From: Sulfuricurvum sp.
GTDB lineage: Bacteria > Campylobacterota > Campylobacteria > Campylobacterales > Sulfurimonadaceae
Direction of reading: 5' to 3'
DNA: 64,000 nucleotides
Assembly (NCBI GenBank): GCA_030692765.1
Contig: JAUYUB010000002.1
Span: forward strand, 24,735-88,734
The notes beneath the pieces were generated by a model. It ran no database searches and was not told the DNA's origin. It saw only the letters and a program-made list of their open reading frames with translations. The position numbers and the translations under genes were made by a program. Below, one piece after another: positions 57,201-64,000 of the stretch. The number at the start of each line of letters is the position of its first letter. The stretch's first letter is position 1.

Positions 57201-57719
57201 CGCTGCTTTGATTTGTAACGGGTCTTGACAGGTTTCGAGTAAGAAGATGTCAGCCCCTCCGTCGATAAGTCCCAAACAGCATTCAGTATAGCCCTCCAGC
57301 ATTTCATCATAATGGATGTGTCCAAGAGAAGGGAGTTTGGTACCGGGCCCGACAGAAGCTAGAACAAAACGGGGATGCTGGGGTGTGGAGAATTTATCGC
57401 ATTCGTCTTTACACACTTGCGCTCCGGCACGGGAGAGTTCATAGGCACGGTGCCCGATTTGGTATTCATCCAAAACCCAGTTAAAAGAACCAAATGTATT
57501 AGTAGTAAGCAGATCGGCACCAGCGGTGAGATAGGCATGAAAAATATCGCTCATCACGTCAGGTGCGGTGACGTTTAGAAGTTCATTGCACCCTTCATTA
57601 CCTTCCCATGCTTCTTTTGGAATTTTGTCATCGCGCTCTTGAAGCTGTGTCCCCATAGCGCCATCGATGATAAGAGGACGTTTGGAAATAATATCAAGAA
57701 GCTGTTGTTTGACCGACAT
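54219..57719 (-). CDS. metH: Cobalamin-dependent methionine synthase MetH
   Basis: MetH methylates homocysteine using methyl-THF and cobalamin. The 1166 residues contain all four modules: homocysteine domain (DGAMGTQLQ; zinc Cys in GFNCGTGPEQ and GGCCGTTPQH), pterin domain (IGERSNSTGSKAFREL), cobalamin domain with His729 in GDVHDVGKN, and SAM-dependent reactivation domain (RYSFGYPACPDL). I start at the ATG at 57719 (MSVKQQLLDI) preceded by AAGG; ten more codons are open upstream. No riboswitch fits in the 108-base gap to the next gene. Confidence 0.96.
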   Translation of the reverse strand: MSVKQQLLDIISKRPLIIDGAMGTQLQERDDKIPKEAWEGNEGCNELLNVTAPDVMSDIFHAYLTAGADLLTTNTFGSFNWVLDEYQIGHRAYELSRAGAQVCKDECDKFSTPQHPRFVLASVGPGTKLPSLGHIHYDEMLEGYTECCLGLIDGGADIFLLETCQDPLQIKAALHACQAANRERGTDLPIMVSVTIELAGSMLIGTDAQTIATIMEPFDILSLGFNCGTGPEQYGKHVKTLSQVWGKPISVHANAGLPQNRGGFSYYPMGPDEFAQRQHDFLAYDGVSFLGGCCGTTPQHIRALVDKVSTIVPKKPSGSQVPSIASLFNTVELIQQPAPLLIGERSNSTGSKAFRELIIASDYEGTLSVGQAQVRDGAHCLDVNVEFAGRDGAVDMRAVMKLYNQKIPLPLMPDATRVNTMEEALKCIGGKPIINSVNLEDGEDRLDAICTLAKKFGTALVCLTIDEVGMAKTTEDKMRIASRIYDLCVNRHGIDPRNLMFDMLTFTVGSGDLEYRDAAIQTLEAIRQLHAKYPEVGSTLGLSNISFGLSASSRVYLNSVFLHHCIQAGMTSVIINVKHIVPLSKMSDQERELCEELLFAPNDQSLFNFINHFSDVTIDTSKNDEEYEALNEEEKIGKLLIDGDKERMIPLVDQARVNINPDRIVNEILIDAMKVVGELFGSGKMQLPFVLQSAETMKTTVDYLNPYLTKQEKDTDTTLVIGTVKGDVHDVGKNLVDIILSNNGFKVINVGIKTELDTYLNVMNTNTIQAIGMSGLLVKSTQVMKDNLETMTSMGITIPVLLGGAALTRSFVDDFCRPFYNGPIFYCRDAFDGVIAMSRIEKYNENPDVGLDTRLGGDMIEREFKEVKEVIIPPFSELKMPSREVKIPTPPFWGRRVLRKEQLDFDMVCEWVNKRSLFKMHWGYKRAGMEVEAYKKLLETKVYPAYERIKREIVKRGLFDPTIIYGYYPVRSSDKELLVFDESYGWNVDENANRMPLDDVIGNAQYVFDFPRQRKNPHRALSDFFTHTRDDVLPLTCVSVGDKFTAYEQELYANNEYLEYNMVHGFGVELAEALAEVAHKQIRLDLGIVSDDEGNSLRDVRMNRYAGARYSFGYPACPDLEQSKIIFELLRPEEFGIVLSETFQIHPEQSTTALVVHHKEATYYSV

Positions 57720-57827
57720 AATGTACCTTGTGAAAGAAATAATTCCCAAATTAATAGGCGATTTTATCCTAGAGTAACCTAAAGACGTATAAGGGGGTAA
57801 ATATAATTCTTTCGATAAACTTTAACC

Positions 57828-58811
57828 ATGAAAAAAATAATTGTATTTTGTATGGTTTCTATAGGAGTTCTTTGGTCACAAGAAGTGATGGTGCTGAGAG
57901 ACAAAGTAGAGATTGATTTTTGGCTTTTAGTGGCGGTTATAGCTGTATTCTTCATAGGCGGGTTAACCTATAAATACATTCGTTTGGATCAGATTGTACG
58001 TCAACGAACAGCAGAACTGGAAACGTTTAATCATAAACTTCAAGATGAAATAAGCAAAGCGGTTGAAAAAAACCGCACGCAAGAGAATATTTTGATGCAG
58101 CAAGCCAAAATGGCAGAGATAGGGTCAATGGTTGAATCTATTGCGCACCAGTGGCGCCAACCGCTCAATATCTTGGGATTGTCGATGACCCGCTTGAGCA
58201 TCAATATGAGTCTTGGAAATAATAATGATATGAGTAAAGTCATTGAGATAGTCGAACAGCAAATTGAGTATATGTCACAAACAATAGATGATTTTCGAAA
58301 TTTTTTTAAACAAGATCGTACTCAAACTAAGGTGAATGTATACCATTTAATCGGAGAAGTCGAAGCACTCCTTGGGCCATTACTAGCGAGTAAAAAAATT
58401 GAATTTATCAAAAATATTGATCCTTCTATTGAGATATTGGTCTATCACAATGAACTCAAGCAAGTCTTGCTCAATATTGTCAATAATGCGCGTGAGGCTA
58501 TAGAACACAATAAAAGCAAAATACGTGAAATTACTATTACATGCGTCAGTGATAAGTATCATTGCACAATTTCCATCCAAGATTCAGGCGGTGGTGTACC
58601 ACACCATATTGTGGATAAGATATTTGACCCTTATTTTACTACCAAATTTGAATCACAGGGTACGGGTATTGGTTTGTACATGGCGAAGATGATTATTGAA
58701 AAACATTGTTTTGGAAAATTGAGTATTTATAATACTAAAGAAGGTGCTTGTTTTGAGATATGGTTAAGACAATCAGGTGGGATAAATGGAGAAGAGAGAA
58801 GGGCGGTTTAG
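57828..58811 (+). CDS. Membrane-bound sensor histidine kinase
   Basis: A 327-residue kinase with a signal-like N terminus, a very short periplasmic part, one clear membrane helix (~31-50) and a coiled coil. The phospho-acceptor box is IAHQWRQPLNIL, a type frequent in Campylobacterota. ATP-binding blocks are NIVNNAREAIE, DSGGGVP and GTGIGLYMAK. No response regulator is adjacent, so the partner is unknown. It is divergent from metH. Confidence 0.9.
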   Translation: MKKIIVFCMVSIGVLWSQEVMVLRDKVEIDFWLLVAVIAVFFIGGLTYKYIRLDQIVRQRTAELETFNHKLQDEISKAVEKNRTQENILMQQAKMAEIGSMVESIAHQWRQPLNILGLSMTRLSINMSLGNNNDMSKVIEIVEQQIEYMSQTIDDFRNFFKQDRTQTKVNVYHLIGEVEALLGPLLASKKIEFIKNIDPSIEILVYHNELKQVLLNIVNNAREAIEHNKSKIREITITCVSDKYHCTISIQDSGGGVPHHIVDKIFDPYFTTKFESQGTGIGLYMAKMIIEKHCFGKLSIYNTKEGACFEIWLRQSGGINGEERRAV

Positions 58812-58888
58812 CCAACCATCCATGAAGCGCGTTTTGAAGCACGTAGTCTTTTGAGCATCATTTTTTCGAATGAACTTATTTTTTCCAT
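58808..58888 (-). CDS. 26-residue basic peptide gene with near-perfect Shine-Dalgarno
   Basis: On the minus strand an ATG at 58888 is preceded, after 8 bases, by AAGGAGG (58897-58903), the best ribosome-binding site in the region. The peptide begins MEKISSFEKMML, continues with a lysine/arginine-rich stretch and ends SWMVG. A TATACT box at 58918-58923 would start transcription about 22 bases before the ATG. It ends 4 bases inside the convergent kinase gene. Such a signal is unlikely to occur by chance; function unknown. Confidence 0.6.
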   Translation of the reverse strand: MEKISSFEKMMLKRLRASKRASWMVG

Positions 58889-58974
58889 AATTATTTCCTC
58901 CTTACTAAATTTTTGAAAGTATAGGTGAGGATCATTACGGTATTGTTACGTCATTAAGATAGCAAAGGATGAGT

Positions 58975-59508
58975 ATGGCGACATTAGAAAAAGTGCTTTT
59001 AGGCGGCGGATGTTTTTGGTGTATAGAAGCGGTCTATAATCGTGTCAATGGCGTTAAATCTGCGATAAGCGGTTATGCAGGTGGAGCACGTCCAAACCCA
59101 ACGTATGAGCAAGTATGCACAGGGGTATCGGGTCATGCGGAAGTGATCGAGATTACGTACGATACACAAATTATCAGCTATGGCGAGATATTAGAGATTT
59201 TTTGGGCATTGCACGATCCGACCACGTTGAATGCACAAGGGGCAGACAAGGGGACGCAATACCGTTCGGTTATCTATTATTATGATGAGGTGCAAAAACA
59301 GACCGCTTTGGAATCAATGCAAGAGGCACAAGCCCATTGGAGTGATCCGATTGTAACGGAACTTTCTCCTGTTCCTGAGTTTTATGAGGCTGAAGCGTAT
59401 CACCAAAACTATTATAATGAACATCCGACACAAGGGTATTGTCATGTGATCATTGCACCGAAAATAGAAAAATTTATGGCTAAATTTGGGGATAAAGTTA
59501 AAAAGTAG
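58975..59508 (+). CDS. msrA: Peptide methionine-S-sulfoxide reductase MsrA
   Basis: MsrA reduces oxidised methionine residues. The catalytic motif GGGCFWCIEA is near the start, followed by GYAGG, HAEVIEITYD and KGTQYRSVIYY. I use the ATG at 58975, five bases after AAGGA; the ATG two codons earlier is the alternative. 177 residues, a normal single-domain length without fused MsrB. Confidence 0.95.
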   Translation: MATLEKVLLGGGCFWCIEAVYNRVNGVKSAISGYAGGARPNPTYEQVCTGVSGHAEVIEITYDTQIISYGEILEIFWALHDPTTLNAQGADKGTQYRSVIYYYDEVQKQTALESMQEAQAHWSDPIVTELSPVPEFYEAEAYHQNYYNEHPTQGYCHVIIAPKIEKFMAKFGDKVKK

Positions 59509-59517
59509 ATTTGTAAG

Positions 59518-59539
59518 TTTTCCCGCAAACGCGGGAAAA
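59518..59539. terminator. Bidirectional intrinsic terminator between msrA and the OmpA-family gene
   Basis: TTTTCCCGC pairs with GCGGGAAAA around the loop AAAC, with U-rich ends in both directions. It serves both convergent genes. Confidence 0.8.
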
Positions 59540-59546
59540 AGTTAAT

Positions 59547-60650
59547 TTAGTGTGTTAATTCAACTTCAATACGGCGGTTTTCTGCACGTCCTTGTTTTGT
59601 CTTGTTAGACGCAACCGGCATTTTTTCACCTTTACCGTCAGCAGTCAAACGATCAGCTGAGACACCTTGATCAACGAGGATAGTTTTAACCATTTCAGCA
59701 CGTTTTTCAGACAATGTTTGATTGTATTTATCTGAAGCTGTACTATCAGTATGTCCGACGATGCTTGCTTTATAAGCAGGGCTGTCTTTCAAAAATGCTG
59801 CAAATGCATTAACTTTTGCAGTACCTTCTGCATCAACACCATGCCCATCAGTAGCAAAGTTCAGATGAAGGGTTGCTTTAAGAGGGCAGCCATCAGAATC
59901 TACTTTAAAGCCTGCAGGAGTTTCAGGACATTTATCTTGAGGGTCAAACACACCGTCTTTATCGCTGTCAACCGGTTTGGCAACAACTGGAGCTGGTGCA
60001 ACAACGACAGGTTTTGGCTCAGGTTTTGGTTGAGCTACTACCGCTGCAACAACAGGAGCAGCAACAGATGCTACTACAGGGGCTGCTTTTGCTCCAAATT
60101 TGAACGTCAAACCTGCAAGTGCGGCAACATTATGAACTTCACCATTACTACCATCAACACCATTATTGTTCATTTTATACATATACAATGCTTCAAGCTT
60201 GAGAGCGATACTTTTCGTAATGTTCATTTTGGCACCAAGACCTGCGTCTAAAAGTATACCGTCGAAATCAGTTGGATGAGTATGCGTATACCACTCATAC
60301 CCTAAACCAGCTTTTGCAAATGGAGTGATATTAGAGATACTATTCATCTCATAGACACCATTTACCATAGTAGTTAAAATACCCGTTGTTTCTGAAGCAC
60401 CTGTAGCACGATCACGCCCATAAAGAACCGACAATTCAGGTTTGATAACATTAGAAACGTTATTGATTTGAGCTTCAAGACCAAATACTGGATGACTTTC
60501 AATTCCACCCATTGCTCCGCCGTTGTTAAGATTGGTCTCATCGGAGGTAGAATTCCAAAGATATCCAGCCATTGGACTGATTTCGTAGTTATAATCACTT
60601 GCACTTACTACTGCGCTTGCAAGTAATGCAGACAGAATAATTTTGTTCAC
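59547..60650 (-). CDS. OmpA family outer-membrane protein
   Basis: A 367-residue protein with a signal peptide, an eight-strand-like beta-barrel (20-190), a Pro/Ala/Val-rich linker, a calcium-type thrombospondin repeat (DSDKDGVFDPQDKCPETPAG) and a C-terminal OmpA domain (VGHTDSTASDKYNQTLSEKRA; GRAENRRIEVEL) that grips peptidoglycan. It anchors the outer membrane to the wall. A typical abundant envelope protein. Confidence 0.92.
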   Translation of the reverse strand: MNKIILSALLASAVVSASDYNYEISPMAGYLWNSTSDETNLNNGGAMGGIESHPVFGLEAQINNVSNVIKPELSVLYGRDRATGASETTGILTTMVNGVYEMNSISNITPFAKAGLGYEWYTHTHPTDFDGILLDAGLGAKMNITKSIALKLEALYMYKMNNNGVDGSNGEVHNVAALAGLTFKFGAKAAPVVASVAAPVVAAVVAQPKPEPKPVVVAPAPVVAKPVDSDKDGVFDPQDKCPETPAGFKVDSDGCPLKATLHLNFATDGHGVDAEGTAKVNAFAAFLKDSPAYKASIVGHTDSTASDKYNQTLSEKRAEMVKTILVDQGVSADRLTADGKGEKMPVASNKTKQGRAENRRIEVELTH

Positions 60651-60707
60651 GATAACCCTTTTATGTAAATATAAGCCTATTCTAACGCACTCAATGAGAA
60701 AGGAATC

Positions 60708-61058
60708 TTAAGTTAACAGATTAGCTGGAGAGGATAAGAGTATCATTTCAAACTCTTTTTGCAGGGCTTCATGAAACTGACTTAGTTCCTGATTGAGTTT
60801 TTCCTGTGCGGAATTTATTTTTTCGAGATGCTGCTCTTTAAGGGCTTCCAAACGTTCCAGTGTGTTACGAAACAGTTCTTTGTCGGCAGTGAGTAATATG
60901 ATGTCTTTTTTGGGAGACCACTTTCTTTTTGTAACGCCGTTTTGAGTGATTTCGAAAATAATATTTTGGGTATTTTTGGCAGATATATATTTGGCTACTA
61001 TGTATGCGAAATAGTGCTTTTGGTGATTATTATGATAGCGTTGGATAACATAGTACAT
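60708..61058 (-). CDS. Hypothetical coiled-coil protein
   Basis: Starting at ATG 61058 the protein has 116 residues: an N-terminal globular part (RYHNNHQKHYFAYIVAKYI, KRKWSPKKDIILLT) and a C-terminal amphipathic coiled coil (LERLEALKEQHLEKINSAQEKL). The open frame runs further upstream into the next gene, so the start is uncertain. I do not recognise a family. Confidence 0.45.
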   Translation of the reverse strand: MYYVIQRYHNNHQKHYFAYIVAKYISAKNTQNIIFEITQNGVTKRKWSPKKDIILLTADKELFRNTLERLEALKEQHLEKINSAQEKLNQELSQFHEALQKEFEMILLSSPANLLT

Positions 61059-61098
61059 GCAAAAATCATAACATAATTTAGCTGGTGTGGATAAAAAA

Positions 61099-61452
61099 TT
61101 ATTCAGAAAGCATAGGGCCATCTCTATGGCTGATAGGACCATCGGCGGTAAAAAGGACGAGTTCAACAGAGGTATGGAGATACTCAGACGTTGAAACAGG
61201 AATGAAGTTGGAGTCTTGAAAAGCGGCCCGTTTTGCGTTCAGGATGATGTCTTCGAGTAATGAATGTTCCGGAATTTCGGAAATGGAAGTACCTCTTGGT
61301 TTGCCATTGAGATACAAGGTTACCTGGGTCGCTATGATCTCACTTAAAAGAGGGTAGCTTGTGAGAAGTTCTTCGCGATTAATGGACTCTTGAGCTTGCA
61401 ATACCTCTTGGATGGATTCTCTAGCGATGTTAAGTAAGACCGATTGGGACAT
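61099..61452 (-). CDS. AMMECR1-like domain protein, reduced
   Basis: A 117-residue protein whose layout follows AMMECR1 domains: LLNIARESIQEVL, VTLYLNGKPRG, LLEDIILNAKRAAFQDSNFIPVSTSEY and VELVLFT. The family hallmark LRGCIG is altered here to PRGTSI, with loss of the Cys, and the total length is about two thirds of a normal domain. It may be degenerate or specialised. Function of the family is unknown. Confidence 0.6.
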   Translation of the reverse strand: MSQSVLLNIARESIQEVLQAQESINREELLTSYPLLSEIIATQVTLYLNGKPRGTSISEIPEHSLLEDIILNAKRAAFQDSNFIPVSTSEYLHTSVELVLFTADGPISHRDGPMLSE

Positions 61453-61502
61453 TCAACACCTCTATCTTTACTTTTTAAAACATTATAACACAAGAATAGA
61501 AA

Positions 61503-62354
61503 CTAGTTGTCTTCGGGGGTAAGGGCAATTTTAAGACCGAGCTTTTGAAGCATTTCCAAATCCGTATGTGCTTCGCGTCCCGCAGTTGTGAGATAATTGC
61601 CCAATACGATGCTGTTTGCTCCCGCTTCAAAGATTTCATGTTGACGTTCTTTAAAGGTGATTTCCCGCCCACCTGCAATCATAATACGGTCGGCATTGGA
61701 CAAAATGGATCGTGAAAGACGAATAAGCTCAAGTGACTCATCGATACTGAAAGGACTTGGATTGAGGGGCAGTGCGGGGTTATGGTGATAAAAGTTCAAT
61801 GGTACGGAAACGGGATTGAGTTCTTTGAGAGAGTGCAGCATACTGAGGCGATCTTCTTGCGTTTCACCCATTCCGAAAATTCCGCCACTGATGAGTTTTA
61901 GTCCTACGCTGTTAACGTTTTCACAGGTCTCATAGCGTTCATCCCATGGATGGGTAGTGCAGACTTCGGGATAGAATGCTCGGCTGGTCTCGAGGTTATG
62001 ATTGTAGGCGGCAACTCCTGATTTCTTGAGTTCAACGAGCTGTTCGACCGATGCGGTGCCGTTACAGGCGATAAGGCGTAAACGGGGTACTTCGCGTTTG
62101 AGGGTACTCGCGACACTGCACACAAATTCGAGGGTCTTATCGTCCAGCCCTTTTTGTGCTGTTACGAGACAAAAGCCTAATGCCCCTAGCGATTCGAGCT
62201 TACGGGCTTCTTCAAGTATCTGATCCATAGGTTTTTGTTTGTAGCGCTCTATATCTGCTTTGTACTTGACACTTTGAGAACAAAACTTACAGTCTTCGTT
62301 ACACGTACCGCTGTTGATGTTGCAAATAGAGCAGAGAAATATTTTTTGGGTCAT
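61503..62354 (-). CDS. bioB: Biotin synthase BioB
   Basis: A radical SAM enzyme inserting sulfur into dethiobiotin. The [4Fe-4S] motif is CNEDCKFC near residue 18, and the chain continues ARKLESLGALGFCLVTA, NHNLETS and GGIFGMGET. The 283 residues are shorter than E. coli BioB (346) but usual for Campylobacterota. Start overlaps the phosphodiesterase stop. Confidence 0.93.
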   Translation of the reverse strand: MTQKIFLCSICNINSGTCNEDCKFCSQSVKYKADIERYKQKPMDQILEEARKLESLGALGFCLVTAQKGLDDKTLEFVCSVASTLKREVPRLRLIACNGTASVEQLVELKKSGVAAYNHNLETSRAFYPEVCTTHPWDERYETCENVNSVGLKLISGGIFGMGETQEDRLSMLHSLKELNPVSVPLNFYHHNPALPLNPSPFSIDESLELIRLSRSILSNADRIMIAGGREITFKERQHEIFEAGANSIVLGNYLTTAGREAHTDLEMLQKLGLKIALTPEDN

Positions 62355-62872
62355 TATTTTGATCTTTCAAAGATGTAATGTTGTTCTTCAAACGCTTCAG
62401 CACCGACTGCTCTTGAATAATGGGTGACGATAAAGGTATCGGGAGTGATTTCCAGCATCGCACAACTTGAAAATGGCTTGTCACGTGCACATGCTTCTCC
62501 AGGGTTCAGAAAAAGCGTTTTATTTTTGAAATCACATTCAAAGATATGAGTATGTCCAAAAAGAACAACTTCGGCATCCGCATTCATATAAAAGGGAAGA
62601 TGCATCAGCTTGCATTCGGTATTTGCGAGTTTGAAATAGTGAGGCTCTTGTACGAGGTTGTATTTATCATGGTATTCATGTAAATGGGCATCATTGTTGC
62701 CATACACCGCGATGTATCGAAGGCCGCTCGTTTTGAGCTGTTCGAGCATTTCAGGCTTGACAATATCTCCTGCATGGATCAAAAACTCGGCACCACTGGC
62801 TTTGAGATGGTCAATGGCTCGTTGGGATCGCCCTTTTTTTGTATGGGTATCCGACAACAAACCGATTTTCAT
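62354..62872 (-). CDS. YfcE/MJ0936-type metallophosphoesterase
   Basis: A 172-residue phosphodiesterase with all metal motifs: LLSDTHTK, HAGDIVK, YGNND, and FGHTH followed by LNPGEA. Substrate unknown; relatives hydrolyse artificial phosphodiesters. It sits between topA and bioB, overlapping or abutting both. Confidence 0.9.
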   Translation of the reverse strand: MKIGLLSDTHTKKGRSQRAIDHLKASGAEFLIHAGDIVKPEMLEQLKTSGLRYIAVYGNNDAHLHEYHDKYNLVQEPHYFKLANTECKLMHLPFYMNADAEVVLFGHTHIFECDFKNKTLFLNPGEACARDKPFSSCAMLEITPDTFIVTHYSRAVGAEAFEEQHYIFERSK

Positions 62873-64000
62873 TTATGCACTTACTTCCGCGGTTTCATTA
62901 GGTGTTCTATTTTTACACTTGGTACACTCGTACACTTCTTTGTTACGATAGGTACGAGGAGCTAGTGCTCCGCCGCATCCTTCGACTTCACATTTATGTT
63001 CACTTGGCTCAAATTTAGAGATAAACTTACATTTAGGATACTCTTCACAACCCCAAAATGCACCGCGTCGTGATTGTCTCCACAGCAGTTTTCCACCGCA
63101 GTCAGGACATGGAACGGCTGAAAATTTGGTCTCTTGGTTGAGGGTTTTCGTATTTTTACACTCAGGGTATGCGCTGCATGCTAAAAACTGACCGTTGCGA
63201 CCGCTTTTGACGACCATGGCGCTGCCGCATTTTTCACATACCTCTTCGCTCGCCGTGCCGGGATTTTCTGAATCTTCTTTTTTATTCTCTTCGGTTTGCT
63301 CGGTATATTTACATTTCGGAAAACCGCTACAGGCGATAAACTGTCCAAAACGTCCGGAGCGTAATAGAAGCTCGCTTCCGCATTGAGGACACTCTCTTCC
63401 TAACGGTGTAGCTACTTTGAGGCTTACGATATCTGCTTTACCTGCATTGATCTTCTCGATAAACGGGTGGTAAAAATCAAGCAATATTTTATGCCATGAA
63501 GTCCCCTTATCACTGATCTCATCGAGAGTCTCTTCCATGTTTGCGGTAAAGGAAGCATCGACGATCTCTTCGAAATGTTTTTCGAGTAATTCAGTGACGG
63601 TAAACGCGATCTCTGTCGGGATGATCTGGCGCTTTTCGATTTCAATGTAGTTACGTGCTTGAAGTGTCGAAATGGTCGGTGCATAGGTTGATGGACGACC
63701 GATTCCCTCACTCTCGAGCTGTTTGATCAAACTGGCTTCTGAGAAACGTGATGGTGGCTCTGTAAAGTGCTGCTCAGGGGTAATGCTTTGAATGTCGATA
63801 GCATCTCCTGTGTTCAACACCGGGAGCAATTTATCTTTATCATCACTGCCAGTAACGGGGTAAAAACCGTCAAACAAGAGCTTACGCCCAGTCGCACGAT
63901 ATTGCGCCTTTGGACTTTCAAACGTGATGCTTTGCTGTTCAAAACGTGGATCGTTCATCTGACAGGCCAAAAAGCGGTTATAGATGAGTTTATAGAGTTT
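62873..64000 (-). CDS. topA: DNA topoisomerase I, C-terminal part (truncated by window edge)
   Basis: The frame is open to base 64000 and the visible part begins KLYKLIYNRFLACQMN, matching TopA. It then shows SFTEPPSRFSEASLIKQLESEGIGRPSTYAPTIS with the DNA-gate residues. Four Cys4 zinc ribbons at the end start CPQC, CEKC, CPDC and CEVEGCGG. The catalytic Tyr lies outside the window. TopA relaxes negative supercoils. Confidence 0.95.
   Translation of the reverse strand, partial: KLYKLIYNRFLACQMNDPRFEQQSITFESPKAQYRATGRKLLFDGFYPVTGSDDKDKLLPVLNTGDAIDIQSITPEQHFTEPPSRFSEASLIKQLESEGIGRPSTYAPTISTLQARNYIEIEKRQIIPTEIAFTVTELLEKHFEEIVDASFTANMEETLDEISDKGTSWHKILLDFYHPFIEKINAGKADIVSLKVATPLGRECPQCGSELLLRSGRFGQFIACSGFPKCKYTEQTEENKKEDSENPGTASEEVCEKCGSAMVVKSGRNGQFLACSAYPECKNTKTLNQETKFSAVPCPDCGGKLLWRQSRRGAFWGCEEYPKCKFISKFEPSEHKCEVEGCGGALAPRTYRNKEVYECTKCKNRTPNETAEVSA

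Overview
The window looks like chromosomal DNA from a free-living Campylobacterota (Epsilonproteobacteria) species of the Sulfurimonas/Sulfuricurvum kind. I infer this from the protein sequences (for example an RNase J with a long basic N-terminal extension), from promoters that are clear at the -10 box but weak at -35, and from the very large number of signal-transduction genes. The assignment rests on recognition, not on a database search.

Layout. 1-1251: end of glmM, lspA, tRNA-Val. 1434-8092: an aa3/caa3-type cytochrome c oxidase locus (two small membrane proteins, SCO, subunits I, III, IV and a diheme subunit II, heme O synthase) behind a repeat-rich operator. 8154-18423: mostly housekeeping genes (thrS, infC, rpmI, rplT, thyX, RNase J, rsmA, hisF, a nucleosidase-like gene, rlmN) plus a 27-codon membrane microprotein. 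18426-21670, minus strand: a Tsx-like porin, a THI5/NMT1-GGDEF receptor and an M23 peptidase, with an 11-unit tetranucleotide repeat between the last two.

21904-43737 is the most unusual part: about 22 kb of co-directional, tightly packed genes forming one chemosensory and phosphorelay supercluster. It encodes a stand-alone PAS sensor, a soluble receptor with two signalling tips, a triple-CheW protein, CheB, a HEAT-repeat protein, CheR, two CheY, a CheZ-like phosphatase, a large CheA (frameshifted here), two CheW, a STAS-like protein, a ParA-like ATPase, a long response regulator, two hybrid histidine kinases, a receiver-GGDEF diguanylate cyclase and an Hpt protein. The simplest reading is a cytoplasmic chemosensory array, segregated by its own ParA, that feeds a c-di-GMP and phosphorelay output. 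It combines features known separately from Vibrio cholerae DosM arrays, the Rhodobacter TlpT/PpfA system and Campylobacter CetA/CetB.

43743-46293 is an accessory patch: a decayed insertion sequence with perfect 28-bp inverted repeats, a HigBA-type toxin-antitoxin pair with a probable leaderless promoter, and five tRNA genes. 46440-64000 returns to ordinary genes: an AGCS symporter, thiG, purN, nnrDE, kdsD, an rRNA pseudouridine synthase, yjbQ, rarA, metH, a histidine kinase, msrA, an OmpA-family protein, an AMMECR1-like protein, bioB, a phosphodiesterase and the end of topA. A 26-codon minus-strand gene with a near-perfect Shine-Dalgarno lies between the histidine kinase and msrA.
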